From Levilactobacillus brevis (GTDB taxonomy: Bacteria > Bacillota > Bacilli > Lactobacillales > Lactobacillaceae), in assembly GCA_003666485.1 (NCBI GenBank), contig CP032931.1, forward strand, positions 2,604,001 through 2,668,000: 64,000 bases of DNA, given 5' to 3'. A program made the position numbers and the translations under genes. Under the pieces are notes generated by a model. That model was not told the origin of the DNA. It ran no database searches and saw only the letters and a program-made list of their open reading frames with translations. Shown one piece after another: positions 38,589-48,763 of this stretch. Every line of letters begins with the position of its first letter. Positions within the stretch are counted from its first letter, which is position 1.

Positions 38589-39223
38589 TTTTTGGCCTCC
38601 AATAACTGGTCTGTTAATTCGGCTAATTTCTGCCGGTCACTAAAGTCTGCGGACAACATTTCCGGTAAGACGGCTGACAGGAAATATTGAACGCAGGCCA
38701 TCTGTTTGAATTTCAAAATCGTACTGAGGCTTTCGCGGTAGATCTCGGTGAAGACGGGTTCCGGATTACCCTTTTGAATCTCGCCAAAGGATTCGTACAG
38801 CAGGTCGACCTTATCGGCAACGGAAAGAATCTGGCCTTCCAGCGTGTCGTCTTTCCCCTCACCCAAACGGCGGGTGTAGGCGGCCTGGAACTGTTCCGGA
38901 ATTTCATTTTTAATAAAGTTCGCCGTCAAAGACGTTTCCACGTCGGCCAGCATCTGGCGGAGTTGCGGCGTCGCGTACTTGACCGGCGTCTTGATATCCC
39001 CGATAAATCGTTCCGTGTAGTCATGATTCAACGCCTTTTCGTAAAGCAACCGCCAGTTGACCTCATGGCCGTCTTGTTCCTCAACGTCCCCTAAGAACTG
39101 GGCCACTTCCGCCACCTTAAACGAATGGGCAGCAACGGAGTGTTGTTCGAATTTAAAGTAACCGGGAGCCCGGTCAATCGTTTCCAAGTCACTCAAGCTT
39201 TGCAAAAATTGGTTCATTCCCAT
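38585..39223 (-). CDS. HD-domain hydrolase, YfbR-like
   Basis: 212 residues. Metal-binding HD residues are visible: EQHSVAAHSFKVAEVAQFLG gives the first histidine, ALNHDYTERFIGDIKTP the HD pair, and SVADKVDLLYESFGEIQKG the distal aspartate. This pattern matches YfbR-type 5'-deoxynucleotidases and related HD hydrolases. The likely role is dephosphorylation of a deoxynucleoside monophosphate. It starts at 39223 behind AGGAGC and is first in the pair with the acetyltransferase; a structured repeat lies upstream of its promoter area. Confidence 0.8.
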   Translation of the reverse strand: MGMNQFLQSLSDLETIDRAPGYFKFEQHSVAAHSFKVAEVAQFLGDVEEQDGHEVNWRLLYEKALNHDYTERFIGDIKTPVKYATPQLRQMLADVETSLTANFIKNEIPEQFQAAYTRRLGEGKDDTLEGQILSVADKVDLLYESFGEIQKGNPEPVFTEIYRESLSTILKFKQMACVQYFLSAVLPEMLSADFSDRQKLAELTDQLLEAKK

Positions 39224-39340
39224 GGTTCACGTCAGCTCCTTTAGTTTTTGTCTCGTGGTTCAGTGATTGCTTTCAGCTTACCACTTTTCCGTGGTCGAAT
39301 TCATCTATTCCTACCTGAAATAGTCAGGCATTGGCTGGGC

Positions 39341-39531
39341 TGACCGCCTCCCGTTCGCCAAATATGAGCTGGAACGCGGTGGGCGGCGGGACGAGCCAAA
39401 AAGCGGTCTCGTCTCCTCGTCTTTGAGCCGAAAGACCGCGTCTCAAAGACGCCAGTTCCCTAACCGGCATGAACCGTGCCACTAAGGGAACTCCCACGGC
39501 TGAGCTCATATTTGACGAACTCCGGCTACAT
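39341..39531 (+). repeat. Structured intergenic repeat core, copy 5
   Basis: Begins GACCGCCTCCCGTTCGCC and ends ACGAACTCCGGCTACAT. Middle arms CGTCTTTGAG and CTCAAAGACG are perfectly paired; relative to copy 1 the central T-A pair is replaced by A-T, a compensatory double change. The right flank (ATGTGGATGAACTTTGCC onward, about 39550) matches the right flank of the minus core at 63094 read on the other strand. Confidence 0.88.
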
Positions 39532-39696
39532 AACAGATTCACCATTAATGTGGATGAACTTTGCCATTTCAACGACGTTTCTGCTAGTTGCGTATTATCA
39601 GTTTTTTACTCGATAAATTCGGCCCAAAATAAATATCGGCCACAAAAAATGACAACCACCAGAAAATACCAGCAATTGCCATTCGTTCATTTCTAA

Positions 39697-40632
39697 TTAT
39701 TTAGTAGCCGCAGCCTTTAAGTCTTCGATGTAGCTGAAGGCTTGTTGGCCGGCGATACCACCGTCGCCAACAGCCGTGGTGATTTGCCGCAAGTCCTTTT
39801 GCCGCACGTCACCGATGGCAAAGATGCCAGCAACAGCCGTCTGCATGTGTTCGTCCGTCTTGATCCAGCCAGCATCATCCGTGATGCCGAGGTCCGTGAA
39901 GGCGTCCGTCATTGGGAGATTCCCCACGTAGATGAAGACCCCACTCACAGCCTTTTCACCGGTCTCGCCGGTCTGGTTGTTCTTGATGGCCACACCGGTA
40001 ACCTTCATGTCGTCGCCCAAGATTTCAGTGACGTTCGTGTTCCAAACGAATTCGATCTTGTCGTTCGCGAAAGCCCGGTCCTGTAAGATCTTTTGGGCCC
40101 GTAATTGGTCCCGCCGAACAAAGACTGTGACTTTGGAAGCCAACCCAGCCAAGTAGAGGCTTTCTTCAACAGCGGAGTCCCCGCCACCGATGACTGCGAC
40201 TTCCCGGTTCTTAAAGAACGCTCCGTCGCAGACCGCGCAGTAGGAAACACCCCGGCCACCGAATTTATCTTCGCCAGGAACGCCGAGCTTCTTGTACTCG
40301 GAACCCGTCCCAATGATGACTGCCTTGGCAGCGTAGTCCCCATCGTCGGTCTTAACCACCTTGTGGTCACCATGATCTTCGATAGCTTCGACACTTCCGT
40401 AGGCAAATTCAGCGCCAAATTGGGTCGAGCCTTCATACATGTCCTTGGCCAAGTCTGGTCCGAGGACGGACTTGAAGCCTGGGTAGTTTTCAATGGCTGC
40501 CGTGTTGTTCATTTGACCACCGTAGATGCCGCGGTCCAACATTAATACTGATAAATTAGCCCGTGAAGCGTACAGTGCGCCCGTCATACCACCGGGGCCG
40601 GCACCAATCACGATTACATCATAATTCTTCAA
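39697..40632 (-). CDS. trxB: Thioredoxin reductase
   Basis: 311 residues. FAD-binding VIVIGAGPGGMTGALYASRA, redox-active CAVCDGAFF (CxxC near residue 135), NADPH-binding VAVIGGGDSAVEESLYLAGLA and GIFAIGDVRQKDLRQITTAVGDG at the C-terminus. It reduces thioredoxin with NADPH. Start is TTG at 40632 with GGGAGCG upstream. It is the promoter-distal gene of the hprK-lgt-gpsA-galU-trxB run, an order well conserved in lactobacilli. Confidence 0.96.
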   Translation of the reverse strand: MKNYDVIVIGAGPGGMTGALYASRANLSVLMLDRGIYGGQMNNTAAIENYPGFKSVLGPDLAKDMYEGSTQFGAEFAYGSVEAIEDHGDHKVVKTDDGDYAAKAVIIGTGSEYKKLGVPGEDKFGGRGVSYCAVCDGAFFKNREVAVIGGGDSAVEESLYLAGLASKVTVFVRRDQLRAQKILQDRAFANDKIEFVWNTNVTEILGDDMKVTGVAIKNNQTGETGEKAVSGVFIYVGNLPMTDAFTDLGITDDAGWIKTDEHMQTAVAGIFAIGDVRQKDLRQITTAVGDGGIAGQQAFSYIEDLKAAATK

Positions 40633-40702
40633 GCGTAACGCTCCCTTCCACTCATGCCTTGATGATACCGTCCACTTTACTATTAAAAAGTAAGTTTGTC
40701 AC

Positions 40703-41608
40703 CTATTTTGCCTTGGACGCTTTTTCATCGGCCTTGTTGAGCTTGGCACCAAGTTCTTTAATGTAGGCGCGCAGTTGGTCCTTCGTTTCTGGATGATTCA
40801 AGCCGTATTCAATGTTCGTTTGAATCCAGCCAAACTTGTTGCCGACGTCAAAGCGCTTGCCCGTGTATTCGTGGGCAAAGACCCGTTGCGTCTTGTTCAA
40901 ATTATCAATGGCATCGGTCAATTGCAATTCGTTGCCCAAGCCGACCGGCGTGTTTTCCAGGGCTTCAAAAATCTCTGGGGTAAACAGGTAGCGGCCGATA
41001 ATGGCCAGATCACTGGGCGCTTCGTCAGGTTGTGGCTTTTCCACAAAGTTCGTAACGTTGTACAGCCCCGGCGCGGTCTCTTCTGAGGGATTGATGACCC
41101 CATACTTGGCCGTATCCTTGTGAGGGACCCGCATGACGGCCAGCGTTGAGGCGCCCGTTTGTTCGTAACGGTCCATCAATTGCTTGGTCAGCGGTACCTT
41201 GCTGTCGGTCATGTCATCGCCCAACATCACCACGAAGGGTTCGTCGCCGATGAAGGCCTTGGCAGTCAAGACCGCATCCCCCAAGCCGCGGGGGTACGGT
41301 TGCCGGATGAAGTAAAGGTTCATGCCCGTGGTCTCTTGGACCTGGCGCAATAGTTCATCCTTGTGCTTGGCTTCCAGGTTGGCTTCCAGTTCGGGGTTGG
41401 AGTCGAAATGATCTTCGATTGACCGCTTGGATTTCCCGTCAACGATCACAATGTCTTCGATTCCTGACTTGCGGGCTTCCTCAACGATGAATTGAATCGT
41501 TGGCTTGTCGACGATGGGCAGCATTTCCTTGGCAAGCGCCTTGGTGGCTGGCAAGAAACGGGTACCCAAACCTGCGGCTGGAATCACAGCTTTTCTAACT
41601 TTTCTCAT
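40703..41608 (-). CDS. galU: UTP-glucose-1-phosphate uridylyltransferase
   Basis: 301 residues. Nucleotidyl transferase motifs: [39 protein letters not shown] at the N-terminus, [55 protein letters not shown] and [18 protein letters not shown]. It makes UDP-glucose from UTP and glucose 1-phosphate, for wall polymers and galactose metabolism. The last 15 residues are lysine-rich. The ATG has AGGAAGG upstream. Confidence 0.96.
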   Translation of the reverse strand: MRKVRKAVIPAAGLGTRFLPATKALAKEMLPIVDKPTIQFIVEEARKSGIEDIVIVDGKSKRSIEDHFDSNPELEANLEAKHKDELLRQVQETTGMNLYFIRQPYPRGLGDAVLTAKAFIGDEPFVVMLGDDMTDSKVPLTKQLMDRYEQTGASTLAVMRVPHKDTAKYGVINPSEETAPGLYNVTNFVEKPQPDEAPSDLAIIGRYLFTPEIFEALENTPVGLGNELQLTDAIDNLNKTQRVFAHEYTGKRFDVGNKFGWIQTNIEYGLNHPETKDQLRAYIKELGAKLNKADEKASKAK

Positions 41609-41644
41609 AAGTAAACTATCCTTCCTCGTATCCCCAGAAAATTT

Positions 41645-42658
41645 TTAAAACTCAGACCGACCTTCGCGTTGCATCAGCTCAGAAATGGCCGTGCGAATGT
41701 CTTTGCCCTCATAAATAACTTGGTAAATAGCTTCCGTGATTGGCATCGAAACGCCACGTTCACGGGAAAGCTCGTAAGCGGCCTTAGTCGTGGCCAAGCC
41801 TTCGATCACCATGCCCATGTGGCTGATGACGTCATCCAGCTTTTCACCGCGGCCCAGTTCATCGCCGGCGCGCCAGTTCCGTGAGTTGGCACTGGTAGCC
41901 GTCACGATGATGTCACCGACACCAGACAGGCCGATAAAGGTCATAGGATCCGCCCCAAACGAAGTCCCTAACCGTGAAATTTCTGCCAAGCCCCGCGTCA
42001 TCAATGCGGCCTTGGCGTTGTCGCCGTAACCCAGGCCATGTAAGGCCCCGGCACCCAGCGCGATGATGTTCTTCAAGGCCGCACCAATTTCCACCCCAAT
42101 GATATCGGGGTTGGTGTAGACCCGGAAGTAAGACGTCATAAATAATTTTTGGGCATATTTTGCCGCATCCGGACTCAAGCTAGCCGCCGTGACCAAGGTG
42201 ATATCCTTACGGGCCACGTCTTCCGCATGACTGGGACCAGAAACGACCGTGACGGCCTTGCGGTTTTCGGCAGGAATTTCTTCTTCCAAGACCTGTGACA
42301 GCCGCTTGTAAGTCTTCTGTTCGATCCCCTTGCTAGCGTGGATCAATTCTGGCTTCAGGTTCTTTTCCTTTAGGATGGCTGCGACTTGTGCTGCCACGGA
42401 ACGGATGGCCTTGGTTGGCACCACGAACAAGATGGCGTCCACGTTGTCGAGGGCACTCGCCAAATCAGAGTAAGCCACTAACGACGGAGAAAACGTAAAG
42501 TCCTTGATGTAATGCGTGTTCGTGTGCTGCGTATTTAATTCCTCAACCTGCTTAGGATTGTACGACCACAAGCGGACGTCATGACCATTTTCGTCCAAAA
42601 CGCTCGCTAAGATTGATCCCCATGAACCGGCACCGAGTACTGCAATTTTCTCTGACAT
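41645..42658 (-). CDS. gpsA: Glycerol-3-phosphate dehydrogenase [NAD(P)+]
   Basis: 337 residues. NAD(P)-binding [26 protein letters not shown], the [11 protein letters not shown] and [19 protein letters not shown] segments, the catalytic lysine in [35 protein letters not shown], and [19 protein letters not shown]. It reduces dihydroxyacetone phosphate to sn-glycerol 3-phosphate, the first step of phospholipid synthesis. It lies between galU and lgt. Confidence 0.97.
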   Translation of the reverse strand: MSEKIAVLGAGSWGSILASVLDENGHDVRLWSYNPKQVEELNTQHTNTHYIKDFTFSPSLVAYSDLASALDNVDAILFVVPTKAIRSVAAQVAAILKEKNLKPELIHASKGIEQKTYKRLSQVLEEEIPAENRKAVTVVSGPSHAEDVARKDITLVTAASLSPDAAKYAQKLFMTSYFRVYTNPDIIGVEIGAALKNIIALGAGALHGLGYGDNAKAALMTRGLAEISRLGTSFGADPMTFIGLSGVGDIIVTATSANSRNWRAGDELGRGEKLDDVISHMGMVIEGLATTKAAYELSRERGVSMPITEAIYQVIYEGKDIRTAISELMQREGRSEF

Positions 42659-42673
42659 AGTAATGGATTCTCC

Positions 42674-43537
42674 TTATTTAGAAAGATTAGATTTTTCTTG
42701 GAACGGATTGCCGTCTAGGTAGGCGATTGGTGGCGTAACTGACCGCCGCCGACTGATCCAAATGATCAAGGCCCCGACAAACAAAACGACCGACAACAGC
42801 TGTGACACCCGAATAACGTTGAACAACATCAGACTGTCCGTCCGCATCCCCTCGATGAAGAAACGGCCGAACGAATACCACATGACGTAAGCCAAGAAGA
42901 CCTCGCCTTGTTTGAATAGCCCCGGGTAATGCCGCAGACTCATCAAGACGACGAAGCCCATCAGGCTCCAAGTCGATTCATACAAAAAGGTCGGCTGGCG
43001 ATAGGCCCCATTGATCAGCATTTGATCAATGACCCACTGGGGTAGATGCAGCCCCTGTAAGAAGGCCAGACTGGTGACCCGCCCGAAGGCTTCTTGATTC
43101 ATGAAGTTGCCCCAGCGGCCAATGGCTTGGCCCAGGATCACTGTCGGTGCGGCCACATCGAGCATCAACCAGACCGGAATGAACCGCGACCGGCAGAAGA
43201 AATACACGACCAGCCCGGCCCCAATCAGCGAGCCGTAGATGGCGATCCCACCGTCCCAAATGGCAATGATCTCGCCTGGATGCTGCTGATAATACGGCCA
43301 CTGGAAGATGACGTAGTAGGCCCGCGCCGCAATCAAGGCGGCTGGCAAGGCCCACAGAATCATGTCGTAAATGTCGTCGGACTTGATACCACGTCGATTG
43401 CCTTCGCGCACAGCCAAGGTCACCGCAATGATGACACCGGTCGCAATAATGACACCGTACCAATGGACCGCAATGGGTCCTAAATGAATGGCAATGGGGT
43501 TAAGCGCCGCCACAATAGGTGAAAAGATAACGCCCAT
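42674..43537 (-). CDS. lgt: Prolipoprotein diacylglyceryl transferase
   Basis: 287 residues with seven hydrophobic helices. The Lgt signature with the phosphatidylglycerol-binding region appears as [15 protein letters not shown] (residues about 133-147), with the [12 protein letters not shown] and [13 protein letters not shown] segments before it and the [14 protein letters not shown] motif after. It transfers diacylglycerol from phosphatidylglycerol to the lipobox cysteine of prolipoproteins at the membrane. hprK-lgt adjacency is conserved in Bacillota. Confidence 0.97.
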   Translation of the reverse strand: MGVIFSPIVAALNPIAIHLGPIAVHWYGVIIATGVIIAVTLAVREGNRRGIKSDDIYDMILWALPAALIAARAYYVIFQWPYYQQHPGEIIAIWDGGIAIYGSLIGAGLVVYFFCRSRFIPVWLMLDVAAPTVILGQAIGRWGNFMNQEAFGRVTSLAFLQGLHLPQWVIDQMLINGAYRQPTFLYESTWSLMGFVVLMSLRHYPGLFKQGEVFLAYVMWYSFGRFFIEGMRTDSLMLFNVIRVSQLLSVVLFVGALIIWISRRRSVTPPIAYLDGNPFQEKSNLSK

Positions 43538-43542
43538 CTCCC

Positions 43543-44478
43543 TTATGATTTATTTCCGTTTTGTTTAATTAAGCGCTTTAAGTTTTCGTCAAAGACTTTG
43601 GTAGCGTCATACCCCATCGAGCGGGCCCGGAAGTTCATGGCTGCGGCTTCGATGATGATGGCCAAATTCCGCCCGGTCTTAACCGGAACGCTGATTTTAG
43701 GCACGACCACGTCAAAGAATCGTTGGGTTTCGTCGTTGTTGCCCAGCCGATCAAAGTGGTTGTCATCCTTCCACAACTCCAGATGGACGATCAGGTCGAT
43801 GTCCGTTTCACTGCGGACCGCCCCGGCTCCAAACAAGTTCATGACGTCGATGATCCCGATCCCCCGAATTTCCAGGAGGTGACTCAGAATCGCTGGCGCA
43901 GCGCCGACCAAGGTCTGTTCATCTTGCTGGTAAACTTCGACCCGGTCATCCGCAATCAACCGGTGACCCCGTTTGACCAGCTCCAAGGCTGTTTCACTCT
44001 TACCGACACCAGAATCGCCGGTAATCATGACACCGACACCGTAGATATCGACCAAGACCCCGTGAACGGATTGGCGTTCCGCAAGCTTGCCTTCCAAGAA
44101 ATTGGTCATGTTACTGAGGACCCGCGACGTAGTCAACTTGGTCCCTAGGATGGGAATACCCGCCTCATCAGCGGATTGTTTCAATTCCTCTGGCGGATCG
44201 AGTTGCGTCGAGATCACAAATGCCGGGGTCTCCGGCTGACACATCTTACGCATCACGTCGAGTAACTTCTTGTGACTCATGCCCTTTGCAAAGGACGTTT
44301 CGGTAATTCCCAGCAGTTGAACCCGTTTTGCTGGATAATAGTTAAAATAACCGGTTAATTCCAAACCTGGTCGGGAAATATCACTGGTCGTAATCTGCCG
44401 ATTCAGATTTTCTTCGCCGGAATACACATCTAAGCGGTTGGCTTTGACGAGCTCGGCCACCGTGACACTTTCTGTCAT
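43543..44478 (-). CDS. hprK: HPr kinase/phosphorylase
   Basis: 311 residues. Walker [30 protein letters not shown] (P-loop near residue 154), the family signature [20 protein letters not shown] and the C-terminal region with [23 protein letters not shown]. It phosphorylates HPr at Ser46 in response to glycolytic intermediates and dephosphorylates it with phosphate, controlling CcpA-dependent catabolite repression. It heads the run to trxB. Its presence along with cggR puts two carbon-flux sensors in the window. Confidence 0.97.
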   Translation of the reverse strand: MTESVTVAELVKANRLDVYSGEENLNRQITTSDISRPGLELTGYFNYYPAKRVQLLGITETSFAKGMSHKKLLDVMRKMCQPETPAFVISTQLDPPEELKQSADEAGIPILGTKLTTSRVLSNMTNFLEGKLAERQSVHGVLVDIYGVGVMITGDSGVGKSETALELVKRGHRLIADDRVEVYQQDEQTLVGAAPAILSHLLEIRGIGIIDVMNLFGAGAVRSETDIDLIVHLELWKDDNHFDRLGNNDETQRFFDVVVPKISVPVKTGRNLAIIIEAAAMNFRARSMGYDATKVFDENLKRLIKQNGNKS

Positions 44479-44558
44479 GGGCGCTCCTCCTTACTGCATA
44501 GTAAACTACTCTAATTTTAGCACTTTCACGTGGGAACTCCCACCAAATTAAACCGGTT

Positions 44559-44939
44559 TTAGTCCCGCGCAAAGTGATCACTGATAATGGCGTTGCACAG
44601 AGACATGAGGATGGCGATGATCAGCGTCGTCCCAAATGAACTGAAGCCAAAGTTACTGCCCACAAACCACGAGGTCAATTCCAGCATGATAGCGTTGAGC
44701 ACCACACTGAACAATCCCAGTGTCAAAATGGTGATGGGCAGGGACAGCACGAACAAAATCGGCTTCACCACGGCATTTAACAACGCCAACACAAAGCTAG
44801 CCAGTAGCGCGATCCAGACACTGGAGACGTAGAACGTATTTTGTAGCCCACCCGCTAGTGAACTTTGGAAAAAGCCAGCCAGCGCTAAAAAGATAACCGC
44901 GTTCACCAAGATTCTCGGCCAAAAGCGCATGCTACTCAC
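44559..44939 (-). CDS. Phage holin family 4 (YvlD-like) membrane protein
   Basis: 126 residues with four hydrophobic segments (ILVNAVIFLALAGFF, FYVSSVWIALLASFVLALLNAVVKPILFVLSLPITILTLGLFSVVLNAIMLELT, TTLIIAILMSLCNA). The VKPIL-LPITILTLGLFSVVLNAIML block is diagnostic of the YvlD/phage_holin_4_2 family. Such proteins usually sit beside a PspC protein, as here, in an envelope-stress context. Function unproven. Confidence 0.85.
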   Translation of the reverse strand: MSSMRFWPRILVNAVIFLALAGFFQSSLAGGLQNTFYVSSVWIALLASFVLALLNAVVKPILFVLSLPITILTLGLFSVVLNAIMLELTSWFVGSNFGFSSFGTTLIIAILMSLCNAIISDHFARD

Positions 44940-45264
44940 CGTCCTTGTGATGGTCTTTCACATCTTGTTCCGTGACATCGTGAATGACCTTACGATCAGG
45001 TTCCTGCGGTGAGGCGGGCCCGCCGCGAAACAAGTCGCGAAAGTTCGGCGTGTTCGGCCGTGAATCATCCAGCGGCATGAAGGTCATGACCACTACGTAC
45101 ACCAACAATCCCAAGACGCCGTGCGTGGGAATCGCCAGGGAAACCAACACATAAATCAAACGCAATAAGTTTGCGTTCCAACCAAAATAGTCTGCAAAGC
45201 CGCCCAATACCCCACCGACTAAACGGTTTGTACGGGAACGGACCAGACGTTTTTTCTCTGCCAT
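44932..45264 (-). CDS. PspC-domain membrane protein
   Basis: 110 residues. PspC domain at residues 4-65: LVRSRTNRLVGGVLGGFADYFGWNANLLRLIYVLVSLAIPTHGVLGLLVYVVVMTFMPLD, with one or two membrane segments and a charged C-terminal tail. It overlaps the YvlD-like gene by eight bases, so they are cotranscribed. PspC proteins sense membrane stress in enterobacteria; in Bacillota the pair is often controlled by LiaSR-like systems. Confidence 0.9.
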   Translation of the reverse strand: MAEKKRLVRSRTNRLVGGVLGGFADYFGWNANLLRLIYVLVSLAIPTHGVLGLLVYVVVMTFMPLDDSRPNTPNFRDLFRGGPASPQEPDRKVIHDVTEQDVKDHHKDGE

Positions 45265-45489
45265 AGGCGGACAACTCCTTTTAAAGTAAGTTTAAGTGCT
45301 TCTATCATATCCGAAAAGCCCGGGGTAAATCCAGTAATCGCCCTAGTTTCGGCGGCGAAATCTGATAAATGGGGGTAGCTAGTGAAATCAGTTGCCAGCC
45401 ATGGGAGACACCGCCAGCTTAAAACGTGGCCTGCCGGTTCGTTTTGAGGCCTGGCACCCCCACCCCAAGACACTCGCTAGGGCAAGAAT
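45265..45489. other. Intergenic gap with palindromic remnants
   Basis: No gene. Positions about 45395-45465 contain TGCCAG and CTGGCA ends with AAAACG and CGTTTT inside, a nested palindrome that may be a decayed relative of the structured repeat; similarity is too low to be sure. Confidence 0.3.
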
Positions 45490-45534
45490 ACCCAAAGCGG
45501 CCACTGAAAGCAAGTCTTCAGTGGCCGTTCGGGT
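45490..45534 (-). terminator. Terminator of the pst-phoU operon
   Basis: On the minus strand CGGCCACTGAA pairs perfectly with TTCAGTGGCCG around GACTTGCT, enclosed by a further ACCC/GGGT pair; the T-tract is poor (ATTCTTG). Confidence 0.7.
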
Positions 45535-45580
45535 AAATCTTCAATTTAGATTAAACTTCTGCAGGTAAAACCCACAACGC

Positions 45581-46261
45581 CTATTCGCTAGCGCTATCCT
45601 GGCTCGCCGTATTCAGCTCAATAATCTGCCCGGATTTCAGGTAGACGACCCATTCACAGACGTTGGTAACGTAATCCCCGATGCGACTGAGGTCTTGGGC
45701 CACGTTCAAGTAGATGGACGCGCCAGTTTCAAATGCTGGGTCCAGCCGCATTTGCTCGTAGCTGTTGGCCCGCACCTGGTGATTCAACTGGTCCAATTCC
45801 CGGTCAACTTCTGCCAATTGACGGGCTTGGTGTTCATCCTTGTTGACGTAGGCCGTCAACACGTCCTTGACCATTTGCGTGGTCATCTGCCCCATTTGAT
45901 TCATGAGCTGCTCGAGCACGGGAATCTTTTGCTTCGTGCCAAATTTAATCGCAGCGTGCGCGATGTTACGGGCGTGGTCCCCGGCGCGCTCCAATTCCGA
46001 AACGGCCTTTAAGATCGTCACGATTTCTCGCAGATCTGTCGTCACGGGTTGGTACAACGCAATCATCTCAAACGTCTTCTTTTCCAACGCGATTTCTCGT
46101 TCGTTGATTTTATGGTCCTGGTCGATCAATTGTTGGGCAGCAACGGCGTCGCGGTTAGTAAACGCGTTCACGGCTTGCTCGATGGTCTCACTGACCAGCA
46201 TCCCCATTTCAGTAAAGTCTGCGTCTAAATCCGCTAGCTCATCATCAAATAATCTGCGCAT
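45581..46261 (-). CDS. phoU: Phosphate transport regulator PhoU
   Basis: 226 residues, two three-helix repeats. Characteristic metal-binding E/DxxxD pairs: FDDELADLDADFTEMGMLVSETIEQA and ELERAGDHARNIAHAAIKF in repeat 1, with DLSRIGDYVTNVCEWVVYL in repeat 2. PhoU links the PstSCAB transporter to PhoR signalling and limits phosphate uptake when it is plentiful. It is the last gene of pstSCAB2-phoU, under PhoP control. Confidence 0.95.
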   Translation of the reverse strand: MRRLFDDELADLDADFTEMGMLVSETIEQAVNAFTNRDAVAAQQLIDQDHKINEREIALEKKTFEMIALYQPVTTDLREIVTILKAVSELERAGDHARNIAHAAIKFGTKQKIPVLEQLMNQMGQMTTQMVKDVLTAYVNKDEHQARQLAEVDRELDQLNHQVRANSYEQMRLDPAFETGASIYLNVAQDLSRIGDYVTNVCEWVVYLKSGQIIELNTASQDSASE

Positions 46262-46272
46262 ATACTTCCTCC

Positions 46273-47031
46273 TTACCCAAAGCGACCGCTGATGTAATCT
46301 TCAGTTTGCTTGTTGGCTGGGTTCATAAAAATGTTCTTGGTCTGATCCACTTCAATCAGCTCCCCGTTCATAAAGAACGCGGTCCGGTCCGCAATCCGCG
46401 AAGCCTGCTGGAGGTTGTGGGTCACAATAATAATCGTATAATCGTGACGTAAATTCAAGAGAGTTGCTTCAATTTGGCTACTGGACACTGGATCCAAGGC
46501 ACTGGTTGGTTCGTCCAGCAGAATAATTTCGGGTGAAACGGCCAGGACCCGCGCGATGCAGACCCGTTGCTGTTGCCCACCGGACAAGGCCAAGGCACTT
46601 TCGTGTAAGTGGTCCTTCACTTCATCCCAAACGGCGGCTTGCCGCAGGGACTTTTCAACGACGGCGTCCAACTTTTCCTTGTCCTTTTCTCCGGCGATTC
46701 GGAGTCCATAGATGACATTATCATAGATGGAAAATGGGAAGGGGTTCGGTTGCTGGAAGACCATGCCAATTTCCTTACGAATCTGTACGGTGTCCGCATT
46801 GGGCGCGTACAGGTTCTCGCCCTTGAACTTGATGGTCCCGGTGATCGTCACGTTGGGAATCAGGTCGTTCATCCGGTTCAGCGTTCGCAAGTACGTGGAC
46901 TTGCCACAACCAGAAGGCCCGATCAACGCGGTGATCCCCTTCTCATCAAAATTCAAGTTGATACCTTTTAACGCTTCTTTATCCCCGTAATACAAATGCA
47001 GGTCTTGCGTCGTTAAAATTTCTTCTTTCAT
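46273..47031 (-). CDS. pstB: Phosphate ABC transporter ATP-binding protein (second copy)
   Basis: 252 residues. Walker [11 protein letters not shown]-loop [18 protein letters not shown], signature [16 protein letters not shown], Walker [14 protein letters not shown], and switch histidine [13 protein letters not shown]; PstB hallmarks are [15 protein letters not shown] and the C-terminal [17 protein letters not shown]. It energises phosphate uptake with the PstCA permease. Duplication of pstB in one operon is common in lactobacilli; this one is slightly less charged in the N-terminus. Confidence 0.95.
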   Translation of the reverse strand: MKEEILTTQDLHLYYGDKEALKGINLNFDEKGITALIGPSGCGKSTYLRTLNRMNDLIPNVTITGTIKFKGENLYAPNADTVQIRKEIGMVFQQPNPFPFSIYDNVIYGLRIAGEKDKEKLDAVVEKSLRQAAVWDEVKDHLHESALALSGGQQQRVCIARVLAVSPEIILLDEPTSALDPVSSSQIEATLLNLRHDYTIIIVTHNLQQASRIADRTAFFMNGELIEVDQTKNIFMNPANKQTEDYISGRFG

Positions 47032-47046
47032 TAATTCTTCCTCCTC

Positions 47047-47865
47047 TTAACCAAAGTTCCCCGAAACATAATCACTGGTCACCTGAACCGACGGATTGGT
47101 AAAGATATGGCTCGTGGTGTCGTATTCCAACACCCGCCCCTGATTGAAAAATGCCGTATATTCACTGATCCGCGCGGCCTGTTGCATGTTGTGGGTGACA
47201 ATGATAATCGTGTAATGCTGCTTAAGTGACAACAACGTGTCTTCCAGTTGCCCGGTCGACACCGGATCCAACGCACTGGCTGGTTCGTCTAACAATAAGA
47301 TATCTGGCTTGATGGCGATGGCCCGAGCGATACACAACCGCTGCGCCTGCCCACCAGACAGCGCGAGCGCACTCTTATTCAGGTCGTCTTTGACCTGATC
47401 CCACAGTGCGGCTTGCTTCAACGACGTCTCTACGATTTCATCCAGCTGATGCTTATTCGTGACCCCTCGCAGGCGCAAGGCAAAGGCAATGTTATCGTAG
47501 ATGGATTTGGCAAATGGGTTGGGCCGTTGAAACACCATCCCCACCCGTCGCCGCATCTCGTAGACGTCGATGTCCGGTTGGTTGATGTCCACGCCGCGGT
47601 ACATGATTTTCCCGGTTACCGTGGCGATACGGTCATTCATTCGGTTCAACGACCGCAAGTACGTGGACTTACCGGAACCGGATGGACCGATCAGCGCGGT
47701 AATTTGATTACTAGCAAATTGCAGGTCACCTTCAAACAACGCTTCCTTCTTGCCGTAATAAACGTGGAGGTCTTCTGTGGATAGAATCACCGGGTGGTCT
47801 GGATCATTTAGGGTGATGACGTGCCGGTCTTCCATCGCATTGGCGACATCGTTATTGACAAACAT
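47047..47865 (-). CDS. pstB: Phosphate ABC transporter ATP-binding protein (first copy)
   Basis: 272 residues. A 24-residue N-terminal extension ([19 protein letters not shown]) is absent from the second copy. Walker [11 protein letters not shown]-loop [18 protein letters not shown], signature [15 protein letters not shown], Walker [15 protein letters not shown]-terminal [18 protein letters not shown]. The two PstB proteins probably pair or alternate in the transporter. It starts 14 bases after pstA ends. Confidence 0.95.
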   Translation of the reverse strand: MFVNNDVANAMEDRHVITLNDPDHPVILSTEDLHVYYGKKEALFEGDLQFASNQITALIGPSGSGKSTYLRSLNRMNDRIATVTGKIMYRGVDINQPDIDVYEMRRRVGMVFQRPNPFAKSIYDNIAFALRLRGVTNKHQLDEIVETSLKQAALWDQVKDDLNKSALALSGGQAQRLCIARAIAIKPDILLLDEPASALDPVSTGQLEDTLLSLKQHYTIIIVTHNMQQAARISEYTAFFNQGRVLEYDTTSHIFTNPSVQVTSDYVSGNFG

Positions 47866-47878
47866 GGACTAACCTCCT

Positions 47879-48763
47879 CTACGCCGACGTTAGGCGTTTG
47901 TACAAGCGCTTGCCCAGATACCGGGCGGCAAAGTTAAACAGCAAGATGGCGATCACTAAGACAGCCGACGACCCTGATGAAATGGCCTTGGCATCCGGCA
48001 TGATGCCTTCAGAATTAATCTTCCAAATGTGAACCGCCAGTGTTTCGGCTGGCCGCATCGGGTTTAAGGGACTGGAGATATTGAACGGGTTCCAATCAGC
48101 AAAGTTCAAGGCTGGGGCGCTTTGGCCGGCCGTGTAGATCAGAGCGGCCGCTTCACCGAAGACCCGCCCCGCACTGAGGATAACCCCCGTTAGGATACTT
48201 GGCACGGCGGCAGGTAAGATGACCCGTGAAACGGTCTCCCACCGCGATAATCCCAGCGCCAGGCCCCCTTCGCGTTGCACATCACTGATGGTCCGCAGCG
48301 AATCTTCAATGCTCCGCGTCAGTAGCGGCAGGTTGAAGAAGGTCAAGGCAAAGGCACCCGAGAGAATCGAGAAGCCCAGGTGTAACTTGACCACGAAGAA
48401 CAAGAACCCGAAAAGCCCCACGACCACGGATGGTAGTGAACTCAGGATTTCAATTGCCGTGCGAATCGTGGTGGTTAACCAATTGTCCTTGGCGTATTCG
48501 TACAGGTAAATGGCTGCGCCCAAAGCAATCGGAAAGGAAATCAGCATGGCCAAGATCAACAGGTAAAAGGAGTTGAAGAGCTGCACGCCCACACCCCCGC
48601 CTTTCAAGAAGGCCTTGCCTGGTGCGGTCAAGAAGTGCCAGCTCAATTGTGGCACCCCACTCACTAAGATGAAGCCGAGCAGGGCCAGCAAGATGAGGAC
48701 CACGAAACCGGCGATCCCGTAGAGGCCGCCGATGGCCACCTTGTTTTGCGTTTTCGAATTCAT
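47879..48763 (-). CDS. pstA: Phosphate ABC transporter permease PstA
   Basis: 294 residues, six hydrophobic helices. The binding-protein-dependent permease loop EAA-like motif appears as REGGLALGLSRWETVSRVILPAAVPSILTGVILSAGRVFGEAAALIYTAG. It forms the channel with PstC. Its ATG overlaps the pstC stop, so translation is coupled. Confidence 0.95.
   Translation of the reverse strand: MNSKTQNKVAIGGLYGIAGFVVLILLALLGFILVSGVPQLSWHFLTAPGKAFLKGGGVGVQLFNSFYLLILAMLISFPIALGAAIYLYEYAKDNWLTTTIRTAIEILSSLPSVVVGLFGFLFFVVKLHLGFSILSGAFALTFFNLPLLTRSIEDSLRTISDVQREGGLALGLSRWETVSRVILPAAVPSILTGVILSAGRVFGEAAALIYTAGQSAPALNFADWNPFNISSPLNPMRPAETLAVHIWKINSEGIMPDAKAISSGSSAVLVIAILLFNFAARYLGKRLYKRLTSA

Noticed and set aside
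45219-45473. An 84-codon frame upstream of the PspC gene
   Set aside because: It overlaps the PspC coding start in another frame, has no ribosome site and includes a palindromic remnant.
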